Assembly: GCA_000720375.1 (NCBI GenBank)
Contig: JOAA01000062.1
Span: 1-26,799, forward strand
Source: Rhodococcus rhodnii
GTDB taxonomy: Bacteria; Actinomycetota; Actinomycetes; Mycobacteriales; Pseudonocardiaceae
Length of the DNA: 26,799 bases
Reading direction: 5' to 3'
The translations under genes and the position numbers were made by a program. The stretch's first letter is position 1; each line of letters opens with the position of its first letter. A model generated the notes under the pieces. It had not been told where the DNA came from, ran no database searches, and was given only the letters and a program-made list of their open reading frames with translations. Shown piece after piece: positions 1 through 7,843 of the stretch.

Positions 1-117
1 CTGCAACTCACCCCACCCCGACCTGACCACTCCATTCCACACCAGAGTCACACCCACGTTCACCGCCGCTCCATCCTCGGCGGCTTAATCAACGAGTACA
101 AGCCGACAGCGGCTTAA
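1..117 (+). CDS. C-terminal end of a DDE transposase (cut by window edge)
   Basis: The frame open from base 1 to the TAA at 115-117 encodes 38 residues ending in the ILGGLINEYKPTAA tail. This aligns without gaps to the last 38 residues of the complete transposase at 1571-2641, with a more diverged stretch in the middle. It is therefore the 3' end of a related but not identical copy of the same element. Whether the rest of the gene lies intact to the left cannot be seen. The middle replaces a proline/arginine-rich linker with a His/Ser-rich one, so the copy is clearly older than a recent duplicate. Confidence 0.85.
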   Translation: MQLTPPRPDHSIPHQSHTHVHRRSILGGLINEYKPTAA

Positions 118-144
118 CGCGCAGGTCACGGTCGTAGGGCCGAC

Positions 145-161
145 TTCTGACACCCCACAGG
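145..161 (-). repeat. Right terminal inverted repeat of the left-edge IS
   Basis: Read on the minus strand this 17-mer is CCTGTGGGGTGTCAGAA. It matches 15 of 17 positions of the right end of the complete IS (2668-2684) and lies a similar distance past the transposase stop. It marks the outer end of the left-edge element near base 161. Confidence 0.7.
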
Positions 162-491
162 CCAACCCCCACCCACCTCAACATCCATCGATGTGGTCGA
201 CTCGACGGCCTTCTCCGCAAGTACCATCACTCCGCCTGGCCAGCGCGGACGGAGTTTCGGCACCCATAACCTCACGGCGCTACGCAGACATCTGGGTTCC
301 GAGCAGCACGGTCACGGACCTCAGCGAGATCAAGAACATGTGATCGCGGCCGTGCGCTTCAGCTAGCCTGTGCGCAGCGAGCCCGCCTGTGCCCGTGGGC
401 GGCAACACAGCACCGTGTCCTGGCGATGTGTCCACTACGGGCAGCTTCATGGGACACTCGTAGCAGACCAGACGCAGGAAGGGGGCAGACC
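162..491. other. Non-coding stretch between IS remnant and Uma2 gene
   Basis: No reading frame here has a convincing start, ribosome site or recognisable product. The frame of the Uma2 gene stays open back to about 426, but that extension is Arg-rich and lacks family similarity. I see no RNA gene or strong hairpin. Confidence 0.5.
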
Positions 492-1097
492 GTGAGCACC
501 GCCCTGGCTGAACACACCGGCCTCTGGACCATCGCGGACGTAGAAGAAATCCAGGACCAGGGGGCCCACAACCGTTATGAACTGCTTGCCCCTGGTGTAC
601 TCACGGTGAGCGCAGCGCCGGAACCGCTGCACCAGCGCGCATCGCGGCGATTGGCAAACCTCCTGGAATCGGCTGCGGCCGCCGCCGGCGTGGTGAACGT
701 GGAGATTCTGGAGGCTGTGAACGTCGTCATCCCGACCAGGCCTGCTCGGCTGCCGGATCGTCTGTGTGTACCCGATATCGCCATCGTTGACCGACAGATA
801 GCTGACGAGGACACCACGAAGTTCCCGCCGGGTTCCGTCCTGGCTGTGGTGGAGATCGTCAGTCCGTCCACCCACATCAACGACCGCGTGGTGAAACCAG
901 ACCTGTACGCGGCCGCGAAAGTGCCGTTGTACTTCCGCCTGGAACTGGAGGGAACCGCCCCAGAGTTGCTGGTGTTCGAACTGCACCACACCGGCAATCA
1001 CGTCCACCTGGCGACCGCCCCGGCCGGCACCCGCACAACGATTACCCGGCCATTCGCTTTCGAAGTCGATCCGGCAGCCCTGGTCGCCCGGCCGTAG
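492..1097 (+). CDS. Uma2/DUF820-family PD-(D/E)XK endonuclease-like protein
   Basis: The product is about 201 residues, normal for the Uma2 (DUF820) family of restriction-endonuclease-fold proteins common in actinomycetes and cyanobacteria. I chose the GTG at 492 because an AGGAAGGGGG purine run ends just before it. Family landmarks are present: YELL near residue 29, the PDIAIVDR strand with Asp95, the AVVEIVSPST strand with Glu121, and DRVVK with Lys135, followed by the YFRLELE strand in place of the usual YWIVD. The putative Asp/Glu/Lys catalytic set looks intact. The cellular role of the family is poorly defined; nuclease activity is inferred from the fold. The gene stands alone between two IS elements, with no partner methylase or antitoxin visible. 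Confidence 0.85.
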   Translation: MSTALAEHTGLWTIADVEEIQDQGAHNRYELLAPGVLTVSAAPEPLHQRASRRLANLLESAAAAAGVVNVEILEAVNVVIPTRPARLPDRLCVPDIAIVDRQIADEDTTKFPPGSVLAVVEIVSPSTHINDRVVKPDLYAAAKVPLYFRLELEGTAPELLVFELHHTGNHVHLATAPAGTRTTITRPFAFEVDPAALVARP

Positions 1098-1489
1098 CCC
1101 TAGCCCTGCGCTTGCCGAAAACATCATCCGTGCTGGTCAGACAGTGTTTGCGACGTCGGCTCCGTTCCCGCTCTCAAGGTTGGCGGCCGCCACGGCAGGA
1201 TGACTGCCCGTGCTGCTGCGACTGACGTACCGCAGTCCTCGCCGAGATCCACCACACCTACCCGTCAATGCCCGCCGGACTTCATCGTGCCGCAGCGATG
1301 ATTTTCTGTGTCGGCTGGGGTCTCTATCTGTAGGCGTGCGCCATATCGCCGCAGCCCCGCCAACACAGTGGAGCCGCGTGTCGTGGTGCTGAGGAACTCA
1401 AACCGGGAGGATGCGTTGCGGCTTGACCAGATTGACGGCCTGTGCCGTATACCTGCGCCTGATCTGGTTCATCGAGAACTTCCTGTGGG
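1098..1489. other. Non-coding or degenerate stretch left of the complete IS
   Basis: Several short frames overlap here, for example one across 1308-1496 that runs into the IS end. None has a ribosome site or a product I recognise. The stretch may be the remains of a gene interrupted by the IS at 1490, but I cannot identify it. Confidence 0.4.
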
Positions 1490-2684
1490 CCTGTGAGGTT
1501 CCAAAACACAGTACTACAGGCTTGACCTGCGGTGATCCCACCAGTCGACGGCAAGGCATGATCGAGCGATGTGTGGCTACGACTGGTATATCTGATCTTC
1601 GTTCAGCTCAGCGGGTGGCTTGTCCTGCTCAGCCGCTCCTCGGCGTCCAAAGACATCGAGTTGCTCGTGTTACGGCACGAGGTCGCTGTGCTACGCCGCA
1701 CAAACCCTCGGCCACGACTGGACTGGGCCGATCGCGCCGTCCTTGCCGGACTCTTGCGGCGACTCCCCAGCCTGCTACACAGACATCGACTGGTCACACC
1801 AGGCACCATCCTGCGCTGGCACCGACACTTGGTGACCAAGAAATGGACCTACCCGAACCGGACAGGACGCCCTCCGATCGAGGACACCATCGTCGCGTTG
1901 ATCAAACGCATGGCGCAGGAGAACACCAGTTGGGGATACCGCAGGATCCAGGGCGAACTGCTCAACCTGGGGTATCGAGTAGCCGCCTCGACCATCCGGC
2001 GTGTGCTCAAACACTTGCGGATCCCGCCATCCCCACACCGGGACACAGACACCTCCTGGCGGCAGTTCCTACGCACCCAAGCCACGACACTGCTGGCCTG
2101 CGATTTCTTCCACGTCGACTGCGCGGTCACCCTCAAGCGCGTCTACGTGTTCTTCGTACTCGAGGTCGCCACCCGCTACGTCCACATCCTCGGCACCACA
2201 ACACATCCCGACGGACCATGGACCACCCAACAAGCCCGCAACCTGCTGATGGACCTCGGCGATCGGGCTGAGGACTTCCGATTCCTGATCCGCGACCGCG
2301 CCGGCCAGTTCACCACCTCGTTCGATGCCGTCTTCGCCGGCGCCGGCATCGAGACCGTCAAGATTCCGCCCGGTTGTCCACGAGCGAACTGCCATGCCGA
2401 GCGATTCATCGGCACAATACGGCGCGAGGTCACCGACCGACTGCTGATCATCGGCGAACGCCACCTGCGCACCGTGCTGACGCGGTATGTCACCCACTAC
2501 AACACACGCCGCCCACACCGAGCGCTGCAACTCGTCCCGCCGCGACCAGGCCGCCTCATCCCACAGGACGGTCCCATCCAGATTCGCCGCCAACCCATCC
2601 TCGGCGGCCTGATCAACGAGTACAAACCCACAGCAGCATAAACCCCTGCTCAGAACCCTGAGCACACTTTTGAAACCCCACAGG
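1490..2684 (+). mobile_element. Complete insertion sequence, about 1.2 kb, single-ORF DDE type
   Basis: The ends are imperfect inverted repeats: CCTGTGAGGTTCCAAAA at 1490-1506 and, on the minus strand, CCTGTGGGGTTTCAAAA at 2668-2684, giving 15 of 17 matches. They enclose one transposase gene. The outermost bases could be TG...CA (1492 and 2682). I see no target-site duplication in the flanks. That suggests an old insertion, or loss of one flank by a later rearrangement. Related ends occur at 145-161 and 26134-26150. The family resembles rve-type elements of the IS3/IS481 superfamily; I do not assign a name. Confidence 0.8.
1571..2641 (+). CDS. DDE (rve integrase-core) transposase, intact
   Basis: This single frame of 356 residues encodes the transposase of the surrounding IS. 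An N-terminal helical segment with [21 protein letters not shown] is followed by an HTH-like region ([10 protein letters not shown] around residue 121, AASTIRRVL around 138). The integrase-core catalytic fold then contributes Asp178 in LACDFFHVD, Asp242 in RDRAGQF and Glu277 in CHAERF. The last two are separated by 34 residues, the spacing expected for a DDE enzyme. The C-terminus carries the HYNTRRPHRAL motif and the ILGGLINEY tail. The start is the GTG at 1571. All catalytic residues and both inverted repeats are present, so the copy could be active and could also mobilise the partial relatives at the window edges. Confidence 0.92.
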   Translation: MWLRLVYLIFVQLSGWLVLLSRSSASKDIELLVLRHEVAVLRRTNPRPRLDWADRAVLAGLLRRLPSLLHRHRLVTPGTILRWHRHLVTKKWTYPNRTGRPPIEDTIVALIKRMAQENTSWGYRRIQGELLNLGYRVAASTIRRVLKHLRIPPSPHRDTDTSWRQFLRTQATTLLACDFFHVDCAVTLKRVYVFFVLEVATRYVHILGTTTHPDGPWTTQQARNLLMDLGDRAEDFRFLIRDRAGQFTTSFDAVFAGAGIETVKIPPGCPRANCHAERFIGTIRREVTDRLLIIGERHLRTVLTRYVTHYNTRRPHRALQLVPPRPGRLIPQDGPIQIRRQPILGGLINEYKPTAA

Positions 2685-2760
2685 ATGCCGGGTCCCAGGT
2701 GTCCCTGTCGTGCCTGGTGGAAGTCACGTTCTGCCCTGGCTTTCTGTGGACTTGGGTCAA

Positions 2761-2831
2761 GGACTGACCAGTGGACCGTAACGGACATCCCCGTCCGCTT
2801 AACTAAAGTAAGAGCAGTGACCGCTCGTTTG
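2761..2831 (+). repeat. 71-bp copy of a TetR promoter and start region
   Basis: This segment matches the minus strand of 14636-14706 without gaps at 63 of 71 positions, and all eight differences are transitions. In the intact locus the segment holds the operator, the promoter and the first codons of a TetR gene (GTG ACC GCT CGT, MTARL). Here the same GTG is at 2817, but the frame after MTARL loses TetR similarity within a few codons. One operator arm is damaged (2780-2800). The segment runs into the serine hydrolase remnant, so it marks a deletion or recombination junction near 2832-2850. Confidence 0.8.
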
Positions 2832-2839
2832 CGTCTCGG

Positions 2840-3883
2840 CCGAGCTGCGACGCGGCGGGCACCACAGGTCGGCACGGGCGGGGGTGGCCGACCTGGAGAC
2901 GGACGAGCCGGTGCCGAAGGGCGGCTACGTCCGAATAGGCAGCGTGACCAAGACCTTCGTGGCCACCGTGATCCTGCAGCTGGCGGCCGAGGGGACGCTG
3001 TCCCTGGACGACTCCGTCGAGCGCTGGCTGCCCGGCCTGAACTCCGGCAACGGCAACGACGGCAGCGCCATCACACTGCTCTGTCGTCACGGACTTCGAC
3101 CAGACCGCGACGGCCTTCGAGCGCGAGCGATGGCAACACTACGAGCCCGAGGAGTTGGTGGCCATCGCCCTGCGGCGCCAGCCGAGCTTCCCGCCGGCGG
3201 ACAAGAACGACCCGGAACCCGCCTGGGAGTACTCCAACACCAACTACGTCGTCGCCAGCATGGTCATCGAGGCGGTCACCGGCCGCGACTGGCGCACGGT
3301 GGTCGACGAGCGCATCCTGCAGCCGCTGCGGTTGACCGATACTTACGCTCCCGGCGACGACCCTCGGCTGCCGGAGCCGCACGCGCACACCTACAAGCGC
3401 TTCCCGGAAAGCCGGGACACCTGGACCGACACCACGGTGCGGAACATGTCGTCCGTGGGCGCCGCGGGCGAGATGATCAGCACCAAGCGGGACCTGAACC
3501 ACTTCATGACCGCGCTGCTCGGCGGCGAGCTGCTGCCACCGCGCCAGCTGGCACAGATGCAGCACACCGTGCCGGTCAGCGGCGACCTGCAGGAGATGCT
3601 GCCGGGCGCCCGGTACGGCCTGAGCCTGCTCGAGCAACCGCTGACCTGCGGCGGCCGGCAGTGGAACCTGGCTGGCCAGGTCGTCGGCGGCGACACTCTC
3701 GTAGGGCAGAGCGCGGACGGCGGCGAGAGCGTGGTGATCTCAGCGACCGGCATGGGCGGGCCCGAGCAGCTGACCAAGGGGCAACAGTCACCGCAGCGGC
3801 TACTGGATCGGACGTTGTGCGACAACGCCATCCGGGAACCGGGGTGTGCTGGACGGGAACCGGTTGGCAGGCGGCCGCCGTAG
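2840..3883 (+). pseudogene. Serine hydrolase (beta-lactamase/DD-peptidase family), deleted and frameshifted
   Basis: The beta-lactamase-related serine hydrolase family (class C, D-Ala-D-Ala carboxypeptidase type) is recognisable but broken. The first part, open from about 2840, reads AGVADLETDEPVPKGGY and contains the SxxK nucleophile motif as SVTK (about 2941-2952). After GSAITL, near 3075-3080, the frame changes. Similarity resumes as SVVTDFDQTATAFERERW and continues through the YSNTNY motif (YxN) to the stop at 3883. About 20 residues carrying the family's HTSGL segment are missing at the junction. The third motif, HxG, also reads NLAG within QWNLAGQV instead of the expected His-Gly-Gly. 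The normal N-terminus is absent, replaced by the TetR promoter copy. An intact relative lies at 23465-24628. I regard this one as dead. Confidence 0.8.
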
Positions 3884-3924
3884 CACGGGACAGGCCATGT
3901 GAACCCTACTTGAAAGAGACGCTG

Positions 3925-4973
3925 ATGAGTCAGAGACAGTCCGCCGACGACCTGGCCGACCGCCTGGTCGAGGCCACCGTGGGCACCCTGGAGATGTTCA
4001 GCATCCACATCGGCCGCGAGCTGGGCGCCTACCGGGCGCTGGCCGACGCGGGCGACGGCGGGATGACCGTGACCGAACTGGCCGAGGCGATCAGGATCTC
4101 CCCTCGATATGCACGGGAGTGGCTGGAGCAGCAGGCGGTCGCCGGCCTGCTCACGCATGCCGAGCACCGGTTCGCGCTGCAGGACGGCCACGCCGACGTG
4201 CTGGTCGAGGAGGAGTCACCGCTGCACGTGGGACCGTTCGCGGACCTGGTCGCGGGCATCGCCGGTGTGCTGGACCGCCTACCGGACGCGTACCGGTCAG
4301 GCGCAGGCGTGCCGTACGCGGACTACGGCCCCCGGTTCCGCAGGGGCAGGGCGGGATCAACCGTCCCCTGTTCGGCACCGAGTTCCACGGGTGGCTCGCC
4401 GCGATGTCCGATGTGGACGAACGGCTGGCGGCACCGGGCGCGCGGATCGCCGATGTGGGCTGTGGCGAGGGCTGGTCCACGATCGCGCTGGCCCGCCGGT
4501 ACCCGAACGCCACTGTCATCGGGTACGACCTGGACGAGGCGTCGGTCGAGGCGGCTCGCGCCAACGCCAAGGCGGCGGAGGTGGACGCCGTCTTCGAGCA
4601 CGCGGATGCCGCGGCGGTGCCCGGCGGGTTCGATGCCGCGCTGGTGTTCGAGGCGTTGCACGACTTCGCACGCCCGGTCGAGGTGCTGGGCGCGTTGCGC
4701 TCGGCCCTCGCCGACGGCGGCACGCTGCTGGTGGTGGACGAACGGGTCGCGGAGTCGTTCACCGCGCCCGGCGACCAGGTGGAGCGGCTGATGTACGGGT
4801 GGAGCGTGACACACTGCCTGCCCGCGGCACTCGCCGAGCAACCCTCCGCGGGACTCGGCACCGTGCTGCGCCCGGCCACCGTGCGGGAACTGGCGAGCAA
4901 GGCCGGTTTCGACCACTGCACCGAAGTACCCGTCGAGAACGACTTCTTCCGTCTTTACCGCCTGGACCGCTGA
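3925..4973 (+). pseudogene. SAM-dependent methyltransferase with winged-helix N-terminus, 1-base frameshift
   Basis: ATG 3925 opens a frame whose first 140 codons encode the N-terminal winged-helix/dimerisation part (MTVTELAEAIRISPRYAREWL). After YGPRFRRG the frame is lost at a run of four G at 4343-4346. Adding one base there restores GQGGINRPLFGTEFHGWL and the Rossmann methyltransferase domain, with motif I as ADVGCGEGW and a natural end at 4973. The repaired product would be 349 residues, the size of its paralogue at 6687-7766 (359 residues), which has the same architecture (Rv2258c-like). A homopolymer sequencing error is a real alternative to a mutation. The substrate is unknown. The gene follows the broken serine hydrolase by about 40 bases and converges on the sigma factor gene. 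Confidence 0.82.
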
Positions 4974-4983
4974 TGAGTGCTCT

Positions 4984-5012
4984 GCCGGCCGGCGTGTCAC
5001 GCGCTGGCCGGC
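4984..5012. terminator. Possible bidirectional terminator hairpin
   Basis: GCCGGCC at 4984-4990 pairs with GGCCGGC at 5006-5012 across a 15-base loop. It lies between two convergent stop codons and overlaps the last codons of the sigma factor gene. There is no T tract, which is common for actinomycete terminators, so the call is tentative. Confidence 0.35.
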
Positions 5013-5560
5013 TCGGGGCGCAGGTGGCGGAGCGACTCGGCGAGCTTGCGCTGGGCGCGGAACGACCGCGACTTCACCGTGCCGATCGGGATGTCCAGTC
5101 GCCTGGAGATCTCCAGATGCGACAGGCCGGCATGGAAGGCGAGCTTGATGATCGTCTGGTCGTTCGGGGACAATGCGTCCAGCGCCGCGCGCACCTGCCA
5201 CACCACCCAGGTCTGCTCCATCGTCGGTGAATGGCCGGCGGGGACCGCCTCCAACTCACCCGGCTCCGGCCGGATCGTCGAGTGGTCCCTGTCGCGCCGG
5301 TACAGATCGATGGCGGCGTGTCGGGTGATGGCGTACAGCCACGGCCCGATCGACCGGTCGGGGTCGTACGTGCCGGCCGCACGCCAAGCTTGGACGAAAG
5401 CCTGCTGGACGGCGTCGGCCGCGTAGCCGTGGTCGGACAACACCCGGTAGGCGACCGCGTACATCCGTCCCGCGTAGCGGTCGTAGAGCTCTCTGAGCGC
5501 ACCGGTGTCGCCCGCGGCGAACCGCTGTTCGACGCTGGCCATCGCATCTTTCCCGGCCAT
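4997..5560 (-). CDS. ECF-type RNA polymerase sigma factor
   Basis: The 187-residue product has the two-domain layout of an extracytoplasmic-function sigma factor. Region 2 covers roughly residues 12-85, with ALRELYDRYAGRMYAVAYRVL, the core-binding AVQQAFVQAW segment and the -10-recognising GPWLYAITRHAAIDLYRR. Region 4 covers roughly 118-178, with the HTH SHLEISRRLDIPIGTVKSR. No C-terminal extension or adjacent anti-sigma factor gene is visible, so its control is unclear. ATG 5560 begins 6 bases after the stop of the FMN oxidase gene, which argues for translation from the same mRNA. ATG 5542, preceded by GGGAAAG, is an alternative start. It probably directs RNA polymerase to an unidentified regulon and may feed back on its own operon. 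Confidence 0.9.
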   Translation of the reverse strand: MAGKDAMASVEQRFAAGDTGALRELYDRYAGRMYAVAYRVLSDHGYAADAVQQAFVQAWRAAGTYDPDRSIGPWLYAITRHAAIDLYRRDRDHSTIRPEPGELEAVPAGHSPTMEQTWVVWQVRAALDALSPNDQTIIKLAFHAGLSHLEISRRLDIPIGTVKSRSFRAQRKLAESLRHLRPEPASA

Positions 5561-5566
5561 GTCACG

Positions 5567-6667
5567 TCACTGCCAGCGGCCACGCAGAACCGCACGGTCG
5601 AGCCCGCCGATGCTTCCCCGGCCGAGCAGCGTGAGGATGTTCCCGATCTCGTCCCGCAGGAGTTCCAGCACGCGGACGACCCCGGTCTCACCGCCCGCCG
5701 CGAGCCCGTAGAGCACTAGCCGGCCCAGCAGTACCACATCGGCGCCGAGCGCCAGGGCCTTCACGACATCGGCCCCGCGCCGGATGCCGCCGTCGAACGA
5801 GATCTCGACCTCACCACCGACCGCGTCGACGATCTCCGGGAGCACGTCCAAGGCTCCCGGCTGACCGTCGAGCTGGCGTCCGCCGTGGTTGGAGACGCCG
5901 ATCGCGGACGCACCGGCCTCGATCGCCGCCATCGCGTCGTCGGCGGTCATGATGCCCTTGGCCATCCACGGCAACGTCGTCCGCCGCATCACCCGACCCA
6001 GCTGGCGCCAGCTCCAGGTCGGACCGTCCTGCCGGAACAGATGGCCGAACGCGCTCTCCATGTCGGGATAGTTGCCCCTGACCGCCTCATGCGGCGGCGA
6101 GTAGCTGTTGCGCAGGTTCCGCTCACGCCAGCCGGCGGTCGGACAGTCACACGTCAGTACCAGCGCACGAAAACCCGTGGCCTCCAAGCGTTCCAGCATG
6201 CGCAGGAAGCTCGACTCGGAACCGACCGGATGGAACTGGCCGAAAGCCACTGTGGACGGTGACTCCGCATGTAGCTCCTCGGCCGAGAACGAGCTGGCCT
6301 CCGGAGCCATGCTTGCGACCCCCAGCTTGGCCGCCGCACGCGCGACGGCTTTCTGCCCTTCGGGATGGAACAACGCGTCCGCGCCGATCGGGCCGGTGAC
6401 GACCGGCATCGACAGCGGCACCCCGAGGAAGGACGTGGCGAGCTCCGGCGGCTTCACCCCTGCGAGGAGACGGGGCTTGAAGAGCCAGTCCGAGAACGCG
6501 TCGACGTTCCTGCGCAGGGTCCACTCGTCGCCCGCCCCGCCTTCGAGGAAGTCCCGCGCGGGGACGGGCAGACCAGTCAGCGCGCTCCGCCGGATGTCCG
6601 GCAGCGTGGCGTAGGACTCCTGGCTCGTGTCCGGTGTCTCGCCCTGCGTCACGGCGTGGACAGGCAT
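5567..6667 (-). CDS. FMN-dependent alpha-hydroxyacid oxidase/dehydrogenase homologue
   Basis: This is a TIM-barrel flavoprotein of the glycolate oxidase/lactate monooxygenase family, about 366 residues from ATG 6667; GGAG lies just upstream. A GTG four codons earlier is less likely. Family marks are the N-terminal FLEGGAGDEWTLRRN, LTCDCP in the core, SNHGGRQLDG carrying the catalytic His and the substrate-binding Arg, and the FMN-phosphate site FDGGIRRGADVVKALALGA. Two positions are odd: the Tyr equivalent to Tyr24 of spinach glycolate oxidase is Phe, and the active-site Tyr129 position appears as His in FGQFHPV. Both bear on substrate carboxylate or proton handling, so the substrate may differ from glycolate or lactate. 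The gene starts 19 bases after the methyltransferase stop and ends 6 bases before the sigma factor. Confidence 0.88.
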   Translation of the reverse strand: MPVHAVTQGETPDTSQESYATLPDIRRSALTGLPVPARDFLEGGAGDEWTLRRNVDAFSDWLFKPRLLAGVKPPELATSFLGVPLSMPVVTGPIGADALFHPEGQKAVARAAAKLGVASMAPEASSFSAEELHAESPSTVAFGQFHPVGSESSFLRMLERLEATGFRALVLTCDCPTAGWRERNLRNSYSPPHEAVRGNYPDMESAFGHLFRQDGPTWSWRQLGRVMRRTTLPWMAKGIMTADDAMAAIEAGASAIGVSNHGGRQLDGQPGALDVLPEIVDAVGGEVEISFDGGIRRGADVVKALALGADVVLLGRLVLYGLAAGGETGVVRVLELLRDEIGNILTLLGRGSIGGLDRAVLRGRWQ

Positions 6668-6686
6668 AACACGCTCCACCCGGTGC

Positions 6687-7766
6687 TCACACGCGTGCGT
6701 GCAGGACGATGTTGAACGGGGTTTCGGCGGTGACGCGGACGTCGCCGAATCCCGCGCCGGAGATCACCTGGCGTAGTGCCTGCTCGCCGGCCTGGGCGCC
6801 AAGAGCGGCACCACCCTGGGACAGCGAGTTGGGCACGCAGAGGTACGTGGAGCCGCTGTAGTACAGCCGGCCGACGGGGTTGAGGTTGTCGGCGACGGTG
6901 TCACCGGCCTTGGGTTCGACGACCATCCAGCTGCCGCCGGGTTCCAGGCATTCGCGCACCCGGCGGGCGGCGTGGTCGGGCTGGCCGTAGTCGTGCAGCG
7001 CGTCGAACGTGCAGACCAGGTCGTAGCCGAGGGCGGGGATCTCGGTGGCGTCGCACAGCTCGAAGTGGACGCGGTCGGCCACCCCGGCGTCCGTGGCGGC
7101 CGCGCGGGCCTGCTCGATCGACCCGGGGTCGAAGTCGAACCCGTGGAAGGTGGACGCCGGGAAGCGTTGGGCCAGCAGGATCGTGGTGATCCCGTGGCCG
7201 CAGCCGACGTCGGCGACGCGGGCGCCCGCGGTGAGGCGCTCTGACACGCCTTCCAGGGAGGGGATCCACTCGTCGAGCAGGTGCGTGGTGTAGCCGGCGC
7301 GGAAGAAGTCCGCGATCCCGCTGACGACCGCGTCGTCCTGCTCGTCGTAGCCGATGCCGCGGCCGGTGCGCATGCTCGTCTCGAGCCGGTCGAGCCCGCG
7401 CAGCAGGGTGACCGCGAGCCGGAACATCGAGCCCAGGTTCACCGGGCCGTCGGGGTCGAAGGCGAGGGTCTGTTCCGGGTCGAGGCTGTACAGCTCGGTG
7501 TCGCCGGCCGTGCCGGCGTGGTAGGTCAGGTAGCCGCCGGCGGCCTGGGCTCGGGCCCATTCCCGCACGTGCCGCTCGACGGTGCCGGTGCGGGCGGCGA
7601 GCTCGGCCGTGGTCAGCGGGCCGTCGGCCAGCGCGGCCCAGAGTCCGAGCCGCTCGCCGAGCACGATCAGGCCTGCGGCGCTGGTCGCGCCGGCGTCGGT
7701 GACGGCCGCTCCGAGCAGACGCTCGAGGCGGGCGGTGTCGACCGCGGTTGCCTCCGCGATGGTCAT
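6687..7766 (-). CDS. SAM-dependent methyltransferase with winged-helix N-terminus
   Basis: The 359-residue product has an N-terminal helical winged-helix domain (LTTAELAARTGTVERHVREWARAQ, about residues 50-73). A class I SAM methyltransferase fold follows, with motif I VADVGCGHG, an acidic residue ending the second strand in GFDFDPGS, and DALHDYGQP in the post-motif region. This is the Rv2258c-like architecture, the same as the frameshifted relative at 3925-4973. The acceptor substrate is unknown. ATG 7766 is preceded by GGAAAGGAACC. The gene begins 77 bases after the AfsR-like gene ends and is followed at 19 bases by the FMN oxidase. A pairing of methyltransferase with hydroxyacid oxidase suggests modification of a small molecule, but that is inference. 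Confidence 0.9.
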   Translation of the reverse strand: MTIAEATAVDTARLERLLGAAVTDAGATSAAGLIVLGERLGLWAALADGPLTTAELAARTGTVERHVREWARAQAAGGYLTYHAGTAGDTELYSLDPEQTLAFDPDGPVNLGSMFRLAVTLLRGLDRLETSMRTGRGIGYDEQDDAVVSGIADFFRAGYTTHLLDEWIPSLEGVSERLTAGARVADVGCGHGITTILLAQRFPASTFHGFDFDPGSIEQARAAATDAGVADRVHFELCDATEIPALGYDLVCTFDALHDYGQPDHAARRVRECLEPGGSWMVVEPKAGDTVADNLNPVGRLYYSGSTYLCVPNSLSQGGAALGAQAGEQALRQVISGAGFGDVRVTAETPFNIVLHARV

Positions 7767-7843
7767 GGCGAGGTTCCTTTCCGGGTTTCTTGCTTGTCAC
7801 CCGGGAAGGCGTGAGATCCGGTCTTACATCGTGAGGACCGCCG

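Noticed and set aside
1308..1496. A small plus-strand gene ending at the IS (RVVVLRNSNREDALRLDQIDG)
   Set aside because: It looks slightly protein-like, but it has no ribosome site and I know no family for it, so it is listed only as non-coding.
3884..4791. Long plus-strand frame joining the hydrolase N-terminus to the methyltransferase
   Set aside because: The middle is an Arg/Gly/Ala-rich out-of-frame translation of both genes. It arises by chance from the two frameshifts and is not a real fusion.
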